Part shown: in pieces, positions 25,150 to 34,155 of the stretch
Numbering within the stretch: the first letter of the stretch is position 1
Layout of the letters: each line of letters opens with the position of its first letter
Source: Corynebacterium frankenforstense DSM 45800
GTDB taxonomy: Bacteria > Actinomycetota > Actinomycetes > Mycobacteriales > Mycobacteriaceae
Direction: 5' to 3'
Assembly (NCBI RefSeq): GCF_001941485.1
Contig: NZ_CP009247.1
Coordinates: 930,001-994,000 of the forward strand
Length of the DNA: 64,000 nt
Notes under the pieces: generated by a model
What the model saw: only the letters and a program-made list of their open reading frames with translations
Database searches by the model: none
Told to the model about the DNA's origin: nothing
Made by a program: the position numbers and the translations under genes

Positions 25150-26919
25150 GTGTACGTCGTCGCCACCGCCGGACACGTCGACCACGGCAAGTCCACCCTC
25201 GTCCAGGCGCTGACCGGCATGCAGCCGGACCGCTGGGAGGAGGAGCGCCGCCGCGGCCTGACCATCGACCTCGGCTTCGTGTGGGCCACCCTGCCTTCCG
25301 GCCGTGACGTCGCCTTCGTCGACGTGCCCGGCCACGAGCGCTTCCTGGCCAACATGCTCTCCGGCCTGGCCCCGGTCGACGTCGTCGTCTTCGTCGTCGC
25401 CGCCGACGAGGGCTGGCAGCAGCAGTCCACCGACCACCTCGACGCCTGCGCCGCCCTCGGCGTGCGCCACGGCCTGGTCGTGCTCACCCGCGCCGACCGC
25501 GCCGACGCCGCGCAGATTGCCGCCACGACGGCCCAGGTGCGCGAGCGCCTGGCGCCCACCGGGCTTTCCGACGCCCCGCTGGTCACCGTCTCCGCCGTCA
25601 CCGGCGAGGGCCTCGACGAGATGCGAGCCACCCTCGACGAGGTGCTCGCCGGGCTGCCGGCGACCGACGCGCAGGCGCGGGTGCGCGTGTGGCTGGACCG
25701 CTCCTTCACCATCAAGGGCGCGGGCACCGTGGTCACCGGCACGCTCTCGGCCGGCACCCTGAGCGAGGGCGACCGGCTGACCCTGGCCGCCCGCGACGGC
25801 GCGCGGGAGGTCGCCGTGCGCGGCCTGCAGTCCGAGGAGATCCAGGAGGGCCGCGTCGGCCCGACCAACCGGGTCGCGGTCAACCTGCGCGGCGAGGACG
25901 CCGACAGCATCCACCGCGGCGACGCCCTGCTCACGCCGAACGCCTGGTGGCTGACCGACACCGTGGACGTCGGCGTGGTGACCGGAGAGGGGCTCTCCGA
26001 CGCCCCGCGCGAGGTCGCCGCGCACATCGGCACCGCCGAGCTCAACGCCGGGCTGCGTCGCCTCGACGACGCCCACGCCCGGCTCACCCTGCCGCGAAGG
26101 CTCCCGCTGACCCGCGGCGACCGCTTCGTGCTGCGCGCCCCCGGCGACCACGCGGTGCTCGCCGGTGTGGAAGTCCTCGACGTCGACCCGCCGGAGCTCG
26201 CAGGCCGCGGTGCGTCGCGCCGGCGTGCCGTCGAGCTGCCGGGGCTCAACCTGGCCGCCGAGGTCGCCCGCCGCGGGGCGGTGCGCGCCGCGACGCTTGC
26301 GACCATGGGCTGGCGGGTGCCGGAGGAGGCGCCCGCCGGCGTCGAGCGCCGCGACGGCTGGCTCATCGACTCCGCCTCACTGAAGCGCTGGGCGGAGGAG
26401 CTGGGCGAGGCCGTGGCCGGCGCAGACCGGATGAACCCGGGTGTGGCGCGCAAGGCCGCCGTCGACCTGCTCGGCCTGCCCGACGGCGGGCTTCTCGACG
26501 CCGCGGTGGCCGCCGCCGGGCTGACCGTGCGCGACGGCCGCGTGGTCGACCCCGCCCGCAAGGTGGACCTGGGCGCGGCCGAGGAGTCGGTCGCCCAGAT
26601 CGAGGAGTGGCTCGGCGAGGAGCCCTTCCGCGCCCCCGAGGCCGACGAGCTGGCCGACCTGCGCCTCGGCGCCCGCGAGCTGGCGGCCGCCGAGAAGGCC
26701 GGCCGCATCATCCGCATCGGGCCGGACCGCTCCGTGGTCCTGCTCCCCGACGCCCCGGCACGCGCCGTCGAGGCGCTGGCCGGGCTGCCCGCACCCTTCA
26801 CGCTCTCGCAGGCGCGCAAGGCGCTGGAGACCACCCGGCGCATCGCGGTGCCGCTGCTCGAGCAGATGGACACCCTCGGGCTGACCCGCCGCGAGGGCAA
26901 CGCCCGCCGGCTGCGCTGA
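25150..26919 (+). CDS. selB: Selenocysteine-specific elongation factor
   Basis: A 589-residue EF-Tu-like GTPase that brings Sec-tRNA(Sec) to UGA codons marked by bSECIS. The P-loop GHVDHGKST is at residues 8-16, the switch II motif DVPGHE near 58-63. The guanine-specificity motif reads TRAD instead of NKxD. The C-terminal part (about 380-589) has the winged-helix character needed to bind the mRNA hairpin. GTG 25150 directly follows the selA stop, with AAGGAGG 6 nt upstream. A strong hairpin at 26928-26952 follows the gene. Confidence 0.94.
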   Translation: MYVVATAGHVDHGKSTLVQALTGMQPDRWEEERRRGLTIDLGFVWATLPSGRDVAFVDVPGHERFLANMLSGLAPVDVVVFVVAADEGWQQQSTDHLDACAALGVRHGLVVLTRADRADAAQIAATTAQVRERLAPTGLSDAPLVTVSAVTGEGLDEMRATLDEVLAGLPATDAQARVRVWLDRSFTIKGAGTVVTGTLSAGTLSEGDRLTLAARDGAREVAVRGLQSEEIQEGRVGPTNRVAVNLRGEDADSIHRGDALLTPNAWWLTDTVDVGVVTGEGLSDAPREVAAHIGTAELNAGLRRLDDAHARLTLPRRLPLTRGDRFVLRAPGDHAVLAGVEVLDVDPPELAGRGASRRRAVELPGLNLAAEVARRGAVRAATLATMGWRVPEEAPAGVERRDGWLIDSASLKRWAEELGEAVAGADRMNPGVARKAAVDLLGLPDGGLLDAAVAAAGLTVRDGRVVDPARKVDLGAAEESVAQIEEWLGEEPFRAPEADELADLRLGARELAAAEKAGRIIRIGPDRSVVLLPDAPARAVEALAGLPAPFTLSQARKALETTRRIAVPLLEQMDTLGLTRREGNARRLR

Positions 26920-26927
26920 GCGGCGGC

Positions 26928-26952
26928 TGAGCGGCGGCTCCGCCGCCGCTCA
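26928..26952 (+). terminator. GC-rich hairpin after selB
   Basis: An 11-bp perfect stem with a 3-nt loop starting 8 nt after the selB stop. No U-run follows, as is common for terminators in GC-rich actinobacteria. Confidence 0.6.
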
Positions 26953-27015
26953 CGGGCAACCGGCCCGCCTTCGCTCGTGGGGGAGGGGACCCGCCGACGC
27001 TGAACTGAACGGCGC

Positions 27016-27660
27016 CTACTCGGTGTCCGCCCAGACCTCCTTCCAGATCCGCGCGAGGTCCGGGATCTGGTAGTGCGCGTTGAGCCCGCTGGGCTGGGGG
27101 ACCACCCACAGTGCGGTGTCTTCCGGCCAGCCCGCGATGCCCTCGGGGTCCTGGCGGCCGATCTTGGCCTTGCGCCGCCCGAAGGCGTCGCGGAAGGCGG
27201 TGATCCCGGCGATCGCCACCGCCCGCGGCCGCATCCGGGACACCCGCTCGACCAGGCGCTCGGCGCCGGTACGCAGCTCGTCGCGGGTCAGCTCGTCGGC
27301 GCGTGCCGTGGCCCGGGCGACCAGGTTGGTCAGCGCCAGGCCGTGCGAGAGGAACGCCTCGACCTGGTCCTCGGACATGCCCGCGGCCACGTCGACCTCG
27401 CCGTCGACGAGCCCGGCGGCCGTCAGCGAGGGCCAGAAGCGGTTGCCCGGCCGGGCGAAGGGCGCGTTGACCGCCGCGGTCCACAGACCCGGGTTGATCC
27501 CGACGATGAGCAGCCGGACCGGCGTATCGGGGTCGGCCGGCATCAGGTCGTCGACGCCGTCGGGCATCCCGGAGAAGTCGTCGAGTTCGGCACGGGTGGG
27601 CCGACGCCCGCCGAGCGGGGAGGGGCGGCGCGGGGCTCCCTTCACTGTCGCGCCGCTCAC
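27016..27660 (-). CDS. mug: G/U mismatch-specific DNA glycosylase (Mug/TDG-like)
   Basis: A 214-residue uracil/thymine mismatch glycosylase of the Mug family. The active-site motif GINPGLWTAA begins at Gly54 (Asn56 equivalent to the catalytic Asn), followed by FARPGNRFWPSL, and the DNA-insertion motif appears as PQPSGLNAHY near residue 190. It excises U or ethenocytosine opposite G in DNA repair. GTG 27660 overlaps the lplA stop (GTGA), so it is translationally coupled to the lipoate ligase, an unexpected partnership. A GTG at 27645 is an alternative start. Confidence 0.87.
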   Translation of the reverse strand: MSGATVKGAPRRPSPLGGRRPTRAELDDFSGMPDGVDDLMPADPDTPVRLLIVGINPGLWTAAVNAPFARPGNRFWPSLTAAGLVDGEVDVAAGMSEDQVEAFLSHGLALTNLVARATARADELTRDELRTGAERLVERVSRMRPRAVAIAGITAFRDAFGRRKAKIGRQDPEGIAGWPEDTALWVVPQPSGLNAHYQIPDLARIWKEVWADTE

Positions 27661-28739
27661 GGGACGCGGTGGGTCCAGGCGTCGGTGCCGAACTTCTCGT
27701 CGACCAGGCGGCGGGCCGCGGCGAGGTCGTCCTCGCCGAGTTCGCCGGAGGTGGACGGGTAGCGCGACATGAACGCCTCGATGAGGGCGTCGATGACCTG
27801 CTCGCGCGGCACGCCGGTCTGCCGGCGCAGCGGGTCGACGCGCTTCTTTGCGCTGCGGATGCCCTTGTCGGAGATCTTGACCTTGCCGATGCGCAGCACC
27901 TCGGTCATCTTGTCGGCGTCGATGTCGTAGCTCATCGTCGTGTGGTGCAGCACGGCCCCGCGCACGCGCTTCTGCGCCGCGCCGCCGATCTTGCCGCCGG
28001 TGGAGGTGATGTCGTTGATCGGCACGTACCAGGCCTCCACGCCCAGCGACTTCAGCCCGGCGAGCACCCACTGGTCGAGGTAGCGGTAGGACTCCTCGTA
28101 GCTTAAGCCCCGCACGGCCTCCTCGGGCACGTAGAGGGAGTAGGTGACGCAGTTGCCGCCCTCCATGAACATCGCCCCGCCGCCGGAGATGCGTCGCACC
28201 GGTGTCACCCCGTGCTTGTCGACGCCCCGCTGGTCCAGCTCGTTGGCGTAGGACTGGTAGCTGCCGAAGACCACGGCGCGGTCCTCCCACTCCCAGAAGC
28301 GCAGCGTCGGGCCGCGCTCGCCCGAGGCGACCTGCTCGAGCAGCAGCTGGTCGAGGGCGACGTTGACGGGGCTGGGCTGGACCGTGCCGCGGATGACGGT
28401 CCAGTCGAAGTCGGTGAGGTCGCGCGCGCCGAGCACGGCGCGCCGGGTGGTCTGCGCGACGTCGTGAAGCGTGAAGCCGTGCAACTGCACGTCCATGCCC
28501 GCCAGGGCGCGCTCCAGGCGCGCCGTCAACGCGTCGGTGTCCTCGGACAGCGGGGCGCCGACCAGGGCGTCGTGAATCGCCTCGAACGCCTCCTCGGGCT
28601 CGAGGAAGAAGTCGCCGGAGACGGAGACCTCCGTGATCGCCTCGCCGTCCTCGACGGCGTCGACGACGACGAGCTTGCCGCCCGGGACCTTGCGCTCGAA
28701 GTGGTGACTTCGGGATGTGTTCGGTGAAACGTCGGACAT
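27657..28739 (-). CDS. lplA: Lipoate-protein ligase A-family protein, domain order reversed
   Basis: A 360-residue lipoate ligase-like enzyme that attaches lipoate to acyl-carrier or dehydrogenase domains. The catalytic domain carries RRISGGGAMF near residues 181-190 and the lysine loop TSTGGKIGG near 245-253. The accessory domain usually found after the catalytic one seems to be at the N-terminus here (VPGGKLVVVDAVEDG, about residues 18-32), so the domain order is permuted relative to E. coli LplA. ATG 28739 has TATGGT 8 nt upstream. It overlaps the mug gene. Confidence 0.85.
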   Translation of the reverse strand: MSDVSPNTSRSHHFERKVPGGKLVVVDAVEDGEAITEVSVSGDFFLEPEEAFEAIHDALVGAPLSEDTDALTARLERALAGMDVQLHGFTLHDVAQTTRRAVLGARDLTDFDWTVIRGTVQPSPVNVALDQLLLEQVASGERGPTLRFWEWEDRAVVFGSYQSYANELDQRGVDKHGVTPVRRISGGGAMFMEGGNCVTYSLYVPEEAVRGLSYEESYRYLDQWVLAGLKSLGVEAWYVPINDITSTGGKIGGAAQKRVRGAVLHHTTMSYDIDADKMTEVLRIGKVKISDKGIRSAKKRVDPLRRQTGVPREQVIDALIEAFMSRYPSTSGELGEDDLAAARRLVDEKFGTDAWTHRVP

Positions 28740-28747
28740 GCCTCTCC

Positions 28748-28753
28748 ACCATA
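28748..28753 (-). promoter_or_regulatory. Leaderless-type -10 box (TATGGT) of lplA-mug
   Basis: On the minus strand TATGGT ends 8 nt before the lplA ATG. Confidence 0.45.
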
Positions 28754-28851
28754 GGAGGGAGCGGGCCCCCTGCGCCGATATATGCGGCCCGCCGCGCGTA
28801 ACGTTGATTGAGGTTCACGTCATTTTGACCGCCGAGTGAAAGGACGATTCC

Positions 28852-30975
28852 GTGGAATCGAAAGCCTCACCCGCCTCCGGGAAGGACCGGCCGCGCACGC
28901 ACCGCAACGTCGAGCGCGCCCGCCGGTTCCTCCGCGAGGTGACCTACCCGCACAGCATCCACCCGGCGCTGGTGCCGGGTGTCTCGGTCGACGACCAGAA
29001 GATCCGCTACCGCGTCGACCGGCCCATCGTGCTCACCGTCGGCGGGTTGATCATCGCCTTCGTCCTGTGGGGCATCGTCGCCCCGATGAACGTCTTCGAC
29101 GTCTCCAGCGCCGCGCTCGACTGGCTGATGGTCAACCTCGGCTGGATCTTCACCGTGGTCGCCATCGGCATGGCCATCGTGCTGCTGTGCCTGGCGTTCT
29201 CGCGCTTCGGCAAGATCCCGCTCGGACTCGACGACGAGAAACCCGAGTACTCCACGCTGTCCTGGGCGGCGATGCTCTTCGCCGCCGGCATCGGCATCGC
29301 CATCATCTTCTTCGGCCCCTTCGAGCCGATGTCGCACTACCTGAGCCCCCGCCCCGGCGCCTACGAGCCGGCGACGCAGGAGGCCGTCATCGGCGCGCTG
29401 GCGCAGTCCGCCCTGCACTGGGGCGTCAACGCCTGGGCGATCTACGCCGTGGTCGGCCTGGCCGTCGCCTACGTCTCCTACCGCCGCGGGCGCGTGCCGC
29501 TGATGAGCTCGATCCTCACGCCGCTGTTCCGCAACAAGGACACCGACTCGCTGCCCGCGCGCATCATCGACGGGCTGGCCATCATCGCCACCCTCTTCGG
29601 CACCGCGGCCTCCCTGGGCCTGGGTGCCCTGCAGATCGGCACCGGATTCCAGCTGGTCACCGGCTGGTCGACGACCGGCAACACCGTCGCTCTGATCATC
29701 ATCGTCGTGCTGACCTGCGGCACCATCGCCTCGGCGACCTCCGGGGTGGCCAAGGGCATCCGGTGGCTGTCCAACATCAACCTCGTGCTGGCCATGGGGC
29801 TGGCGATCTTCTTCTTCGTCGTCGGGCCCACGGCCTTCCTGGCCAACATGATCCCGGCCGTCGTCGTCGACTACGTCGGCTCCCTGCCCGAGGCGCTCTC
29901 GGCGAACATGGGCCAGGGCGAGGACATGCAGGAGTTCCTCTCCGGCTGGACCACCTTCTACTGGGCCTGGTGGGTCTCCTGGTCGCCGTTCGTCGGCGTC
30001 TTCGTGGCCAAGATCTCCAAGGGACGGACCATCCGCGAGTTCGTCCTCGGTGTGCTGTTCATCCCCGGCAGCATCATCATCCTGGCGTTCACCATCCTGG
30101 GCGGCACGGCCATCTGGCTGCAGCGCGAGAGCGGTGACATCGTGCCCGGCAACGACCCGGCGAACATGCCGCCGGCCGAGGAGATCTTCTTCATCGTGCT
30201 CGACCACCTGCCCGGCGCCCAGATCGTCGCGCCGGTGGTGCTGGTCATGCTCGCCGTCTTCTTCATCACCACCGCCGACTCGGCCTCGCTGGTCAACTCC
30301 CAGCTCAGCCAGCGCGGCAACCCCAACCCCAACCGCCTGGTCACCGCCTTCTGGGCGATCTGCATGGCCGGCATCGCCGCGGTGATCCTGCTCGCCGGCA
30401 ACGAGAACGCGCTGCAGGGCCTGCAGAACTTCGTCACCGTCACCGCGCTGCCCTTCGCGGTGATCCTGATCCTGATGATGCTCGCCCTGCTGCGTGAGCT
30501 GCGCGGCGACCCGCTGGCATTGCGGCAGCGCTTCGGCGAGGAGGCGCTGGCCGGTGCCGTGCTGCACGGCGTGCGCGACTACGGCGACAACTGGATGATC
30601 TCCGTGGAGGGCACCGCCGACGAGGACTACGCCGCCGGCGCGGCCTTCGACTCGACGGCCGCCGAGTACACCGAGTGGTACGCGCGCACCGACGAGGAGG
30701 GCAACCGCGTCGGCTACGACTACGAGACCGGCGAGTACCTCGAGGAGGTCAACGACTCCGCCGCCACCGACGGCAGCTGGGACCCCGAGGAGGGGGAGAG
30801 CGGTGCCGTGGACTCGGCGGACGCGGATGACGCCGTGGGGCCGGCTGGTGCGGTTGGCTCAGACGACGCGGATGGCGTCGCGGGTTCGGCCGGCTCAGAC
30901 GACGCCGCCGGCTCGGCCGGCGCCGCCGGTTCCGAGACCGCCGACGGTGCCTCGGACGGGGAGCCGAAGGCCTAG
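28852..30975 (+). CDS. BCCT-family osmolyte carrier (LcoP/BetP-like)
   Basis: A 707-residue sodium- or proton-coupled carrier for betaine-type compatible solutes. A 60-residue hydrophilic N-terminus precedes 12 membrane segments; LSWAAMLFAAGIGIAIIFFG and the Trp-rich TTFYWAWWVSWSPFVGVFVAKISKGR segment mark the family (fragments). The C-terminal tail of about 160 residues begins with a family-like part, then becomes an acidic Asp/Ala/Gly/Ser-repetitive stretch from about residue 640. It is different from the BetT-like carrier at 9481, sharing only family motifs. GTG 28852 follows AAAGGA by about 8 nt. It is divergent from lplA. Confidence 0.87.
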   Translation: MESKASPASGKDRPRTHRNVERARRFLREVTYPHSIHPALVPGVSVDDQKIRYRVDRPIVLTVGGLIIAFVLWGIVAPMNVFDVSSAALDWLMVNLGWIFTVVAIGMAIVLLCLAFSRFGKIPLGLDDEKPEYSTLSWAAMLFAAGIGIAIIFFGPFEPMSHYLSPRPGAYEPATQEAVIGALAQSALHWGVNAWAIYAVVGLAVAYVSYRRGRVPLMSSILTPLFRNKDTDSLPARIIDGLAIIATLFGTAASLGLGALQIGTGFQLVTGWSTTGNTVALIIIVVLTCGTIASATSGVAKGIRWLSNINLVLAMGLAIFFFVVGPTAFLANMIPAVVVDYVGSLPEALSANMGQGEDMQEFLSGWTTFYWAWWVSWSPFVGVFVAKISKGRTIREFVLGVLFIPGSIIILAFTILGGTAIWLQRESGDIVPGNDPANMPPAEEIFFIVLDHLPGAQIVAPVVLVMLAVFFITTADSASLVNSQLSQRGNPNPNRLVTAFWAICMAGIAAVILLAGNENALQGLQNFVTVTALPFAVILILMMLALLRELRGDPLALRQRFGEEALAGAVLHGVRDYGDNWMISVEGTADEDYAAGAAFDSTAAEYTEWYARTDEEGNRVGYDYETGEYLEEVNDSAATDGSWDPEEGESGAVDSADADDAVGPAGAVGSDDADGVAGSAGSDDAAGSAGAAGSETADGASDGEPKA

Positions 30976-31070
30976 GGCACTCAGTGTGCGTCTGCGGCGC
31001 CGGGGCGGTCTCCGCCTCCGGCGCCGTCTCCGTCTGAAGGGCACACGCCGTCTTAAGCGCCGTCGCCGTC

Positions 31071-31952
31071 TTAGGGGTTCCCGCGGTCTCCGGGGCCCTC
31101 GCCGCGCGTGAGGAACTCGGCGATGGCCGGCCACTCGCGCTCGGCCTGGGCACGCGCCGAGTCGAAGGCGGCGTTCAGGCGCGCCTCGTCGAGCTCCCGC
31201 GAGGAGACCAGCTCGCCCTCGGGGGCGAAGAGGTAGGCCCGTCCCTCGGCCTCGAGTTCGCGCAGGTGCGCCATCGTCGCGTTGTAGCGCTCGTGGCGCG
31301 TCAGCAGCCGCTCGGCGACCGCCGGGCGGCGCCGCAGCAGCGTGCGGATCGCCCGCGGGTGCCCCAGCGGCGGGCGCACGAATCCCGGGGGACGGGTCAG
31401 GATCACCAGGAAGCGCTCGAAGCCGTCGGCCTCCGCGGCGTCGACGGGGATGCCGCCGGAGGGCCCGAGCGCGCCGTCGACGTACTCGCGCCCGTCGATC
31501 TCGGTGGGCGGCATGATCACCGGCAGCGACGAGGAGGCGCGCACCCGGTGGAAGAGGTCGACCATCCCGTCGACGTCGTCGGCCGACCAGTAGACGTGCT
31601 CGCCGGTCTGCGCGTCGACCGCGCCGATGCGGAACGGGATCTCGGGGCGGGGCCGCTCGGGGAAGCGGTCGGCGGCGTAGATGTACTCGGAGTGGAAGAA
31701 CCCCTTGCCGCGCAGGAACCAGCTGAGCCCGGCGAACTCGGGCTCCTGGGCGGCCTCGACGAAGTTGCGGTGCAGCTGGCGGCGGTCGCCGTCCAGGTAG
31801 GCGACGGTGTTGGTCGCCCCGGCGGAGATGCCGCCGACCCAGCCGACGCGCACGTCGTTCTCCAGCAGCACGTCGAGTACACCGGCGGTGTAGACGCCGC
31901 GCATGCCGCCGCCCTCCAGGACGAGGGCCGTCGTCGGTGCATTCAGACTCAC
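31071..31952 (-). CDS. Patatin-like phospholipase family protein
   Basis: A 293-residue patatin-fold lipid acyl hydrolase. The oxyanion loop GGGMRG is at residues 14-19, nucleophile Ser43 sits in GISAG, and the dyad Asp159 is in DGALG. There is no signal peptide, so it is probably cytoplasmic or peripheral; the lipid substrate is unknown. The GTG start at 31952 has TAGGCT 8 nt upstream. It is convergent with the BCCT gene across a 95-bp spacer rich in CGCCGTC repeats. Confidence 0.88.
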   Translation of the reverse strand: MSLNAPTTALVLEGGGMRGVYTAGVLDVLLENDVRVGWVGGISAGATNTVAYLDGDRRQLHRNFVEAAQEPEFAGLSWFLRGKGFFHSEYIYAADRFPERPRPEIPFRIGAVDAQTGEHVYWSADDVDGMVDLFHRVRASSSLPVIMPPTEIDGREYVDGALGPSGGIPVDAAEADGFERFLVILTRPPGFVRPPLGHPRAIRTLLRRRPAVAERLLTRHERYNATMAHLRELEAEGRAYLFAPEGELVSSRELDEARLNAAFDSARAQAEREWPAIAEFLTRGEGPGDRGNP

Positions 31953-31960
31953 GACGGACC

Positions 31961-31966
31961 AGCCTA
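31961..31966 (-). promoter_or_regulatory. Leaderless-type -10 box (TAGGCT)
   Basis: On the minus strand TAGGCT ends 8 nt before the patatin-like gene's GTG. Confidence 0.45.
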
Positions 31967-31993
31967 ACGGACGGGCGGTTTGGTGGGGTCTGC

Positions 31994-31999
31994 TACTGT
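31994..31999 (+). promoter_or_regulatory. Possible -10 box (TACTGT) of the thiamine transporter operon
   Basis: TACTGT lies 12 nt before the riboswitch start. The -35 is weak. Confidence 0.35.
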
Positions 32000-32010
32000 G
32001 ACACGCGTCA

Positions 32011-32099
32011 TCCGCGGGAGCCCCGGAAGCAGGGGCTGAGATGCCGGTAAGGCCCGGCGAACCGTAGAACCTGATCCGGTTAGCACCGGCGCGAGGAAA
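32011..32099 (+). promoter_or_regulatory. TPP (THI-element) riboswitch
   Basis: The leader has the THI-box hallmarks: a GGGAGCC segment, CTGAGAT, then ACCGTAGAACCTGATCCGG followed by TTAGCACCGGCG and GAGGAAAG. It ends 14 nt before the ykoE-like start, with GAGGAAAGGA at its 3' edge, so ligand binding could hide the ribosome site. It senses thiamine pyrophosphate and should lower expression of the operon behind it. Confidence 0.95.
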
Positions 32100-32113
32100 G
32101 GATTCCGTCCGTC

Positions 32114-32806
32114 ATGCGTGAAAACACGCCTGCCGCGAACGCGGCACCAGTCCAGTCTGCCCAGAACGAGAACGAGCGGGCCAGGCAGAACAAGTGGGGC
32201 AAGAAGGACAAGCAGGACAAGACCCCCGGCCGCCTGAACTGGCGCGTGGTCGACATCATCGTCGCCGCCGTGCTCGGCGTGACCTGCGGCCTGATCTTCT
32301 GGGTGTGGAACTCCGTCGGCTACGCCTGGACGACCACCATGGACGCGCTGACCCCGGGCCTGGGCGGCATCGCCATCGGCATCTGGCTGCTCGGCGGCAC
32401 CGTCGGCGGCCTGGTCATCCGCAAGCCCGGCGCCGCCCTGTTCGTCGAGGTGCTCGCCGCGGTCGTCTCGGCGACCCTGGGCAACCAGTGGGGTATCGGC
32501 ACCGTCTACTCCGGCCTGGCCCAGGGCCTGGGTGCCGAGCTGATCTTCGCCGCCTTCGCCTACCGCCGCTTCGGGCCGGTATCCGCGGCCCTGGCCGGCG
32601 CGGGCGCCGGCGTCGGCGCGATCGTCCTGGAGCTGTTCACCGCGGCCAATCTGGCCAAGACCCTGGAGTACAACCTCATCTACGCCGGCTGCGTGATCGT
32701 CTCCGGCGCCGTCCTCGCGGGCCTGCTCGGCCACGCCCTGGTCCGCGCGCTGGCGCGCACCGGTGCGCTGGACCGCTTCGCGGCCGGCCGCGAGGTCCGC
32801 GCGTGA
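32114..32806 (+). CDS. ykoE: YkoE-like substrate-binding (S) component of an ECF transporter
   Basis: A 230-residue membrane protein. A charged Lys/Gln-rich N-terminus (about 40 residues) precedes about six membrane segments with VDIIVAAVLGVTCGLIFW and LGNQWGIGTVYSGLAQGLGAEL. These resemble YkoE, the S component of an energy-coupling-factor transporter for thiamine or its pyrimidine precursor. Control by the TPP riboswitch directly upstream supports the substrate class. Its stop overlaps the ATPase start (GTGA). Confidence 0.88.
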   Translation: MRENTPAANAAPVQSAQNENERARQNKWGKKDKQDKTPGRLNWRVVDIIVAAVLGVTCGLIFWVWNSVGYAWTTTMDALTPGLGGIAIGIWLLGGTVGGLVIRKPGAALFVEVLAAVVSATLGNQWGIGTVYSGLAQGLGAELIFAAFAYRRFGPVSAALAGAGAGVGAIVLELFTAANLAKTLEYNLIYAGCVIVSGAVLAGLLGHALVRALARTGALDRFAAGREVRA

Positions 32807-34155
32807 GCGTCGTCGCCCGCGACTTCGGCTACCGGTACGCCACCCGCAGCACCCCGGCCCTCGAGCACGTCGACCTCGACGTCGCCGACGGCGAGCGCGT
32901 GCTGCTCACCGGTGACTCCGGGGCCGGCAAGTCCACACTTCTCGCCGCGGTCGCAGGTGTGCTCGGCGGCGCGGACGAGGGCGAGCGCACGGGCACCATC
33001 GACACCGACGGCACCGTCGGGCTCGTCCTGCAGGACCCGGAGAGCCAGGTCATCGCCTCACGTGTGGGCGACGACGTCGCCTTCGGCTGCGAGAACCTCG
33101 GCGTCGCCCCCGACGAGATCTGGCCGCGCGTGCGCCGCGCCCTGGAGCTCGTCGGCCTCGACCTGCCGCTGGACCACCCCACCTCCCGGCTCTCCGGCGG
33201 GCAGAAGCAGCGCCTGGCGCTGGCCGGCGTGATCGCCATGGGCGCGCGCACCCTGCTGCTCGACGAGCCGACGGCCAATCTCGACCCGCAGGGCGCCCGC
33301 GACGTCGCCGCGGCGGTGCGGCGCGTGTGCGCCGAGACCGGCGCGGGCCTCATCGTCGCCGAGCACCGCACCGAGCTGTGGGCCCCGCTGGCCACCCGCT
33401 TCCTGCACCTGGCCGCCCCGAAGGCCGGCGGCGGCATCCGCGAGATCACCGCCGCCGAGCTGCCCGGCCGCCCCGAACTGCCCGCCGCCCGCCCCGGACG
33501 TGCCCAGGCCGAGCCGGTGCTCACCGGCCGCGGCCTGGTCACCCGCGCGGGCGCGGCCCCGGACGTCGCGCTCCCCGAGGCCTGCTCGACCGTGATCACC
33601 GGCCCCAACGGCGCCGGCAAGACCTCGCTGCTGCTCGCCTTGGGCGGCCTCGACCGGCCCCGCCGCGGCGAGGTGCGTCTGCGCGGTGTCGAGGGCGCCC
33701 CGCACACCTGGCGCTCGGCGGCCCTGGCCCGCCGCATCGGCACCGTGTTCCAGGACCCCGAGCACCAGTTCGTCGCGCGCAGCGTCGCCGAGGAGCTGGC
33801 CGTCGGCCCCCGGGTGGCCGGCCTCGACGAGGCGGCCGCCGACGCCCGCGCCGAGGAGCTCATGGACGCCCTGGGCCTGACGCACCTGCGCGCGGCGAAC
33901 CCCTTCACGCTCTCCGGCGGGGAGAAGCGCCGCCTGTCGGTGGCCACCGCGCTGGCCGCGGCCCCGCAGGTGCTGCTTCTCGACGAGCCGACCTACGGCC
34001 AGGACCCGCGCACCTTCGCCCGCCTGGTCGAGATGCTGCGCGCCCTGACCGACAAGGGTGTCACGGTCGCCTCCGTGACTCACGACGAGGACTTCGCGGC
34101 CGCCCTCGGCGACCACCGCGTCACCGTCGGCGCCGGGACGGGGGAGCGGGCGTGA
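32803..34155 (+). CDS. ykoD: YkoD-like ECF transporter ATPase, two fused ABC domains
   Basis: A 450-residue protein with two ABC ATPase domains, the energising part of the ECF transporter. Domain 1 has Walker A GDSGAGKST (about residues 39-47), signature LSGGQKQR and Walker B LLLDEP; domain 2 has GPNGAGKTS (about 266-274), LSGGEKRR and LLLDEPT. Fusion of the two ATPases in one chain is typical of YkoD. GTG 32803 overlaps the ykoE stop, and its own stop overlaps the ykoC GTG, so the three are strictly coupled. Confidence 0.92.
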   Translation: MSVVARDFGYRYATRSTPALEHVDLDVADGERVLLTGDSGAGKSTLLAAVAGVLGGADEGERTGTIDTDGTVGLVLQDPESQVIASRVGDDVAFGCENLGVAPDEIWPRVRRALELVGLDLPLDHPTSRLSGGQKQRLALAGVIAMGARTLLLDEPTANLDPQGARDVAAAVRRVCAETGAGLIVAEHRTELWAPLATRFLHLAAPKAGGGIREITAAELPGRPELPAARPGRAQAEPVLTGRGLVTRAGAAPDVALPEACSTVITGPNGAGKTSLLLALGGLDRPRRGEVRLRGVEGAPHTWRSAALARRIGTVFQDPEHQFVARSVAEELAVGPRVAGLDEAAADARAEELMDALGLTHLRAANPFTLSGGEKRRLSVATALAAAPQVLLLDEPTYGQDPRTFARLVEMLRALTDKGVTVASVTHDEDFAAALGDHRVTVGAGTGERA

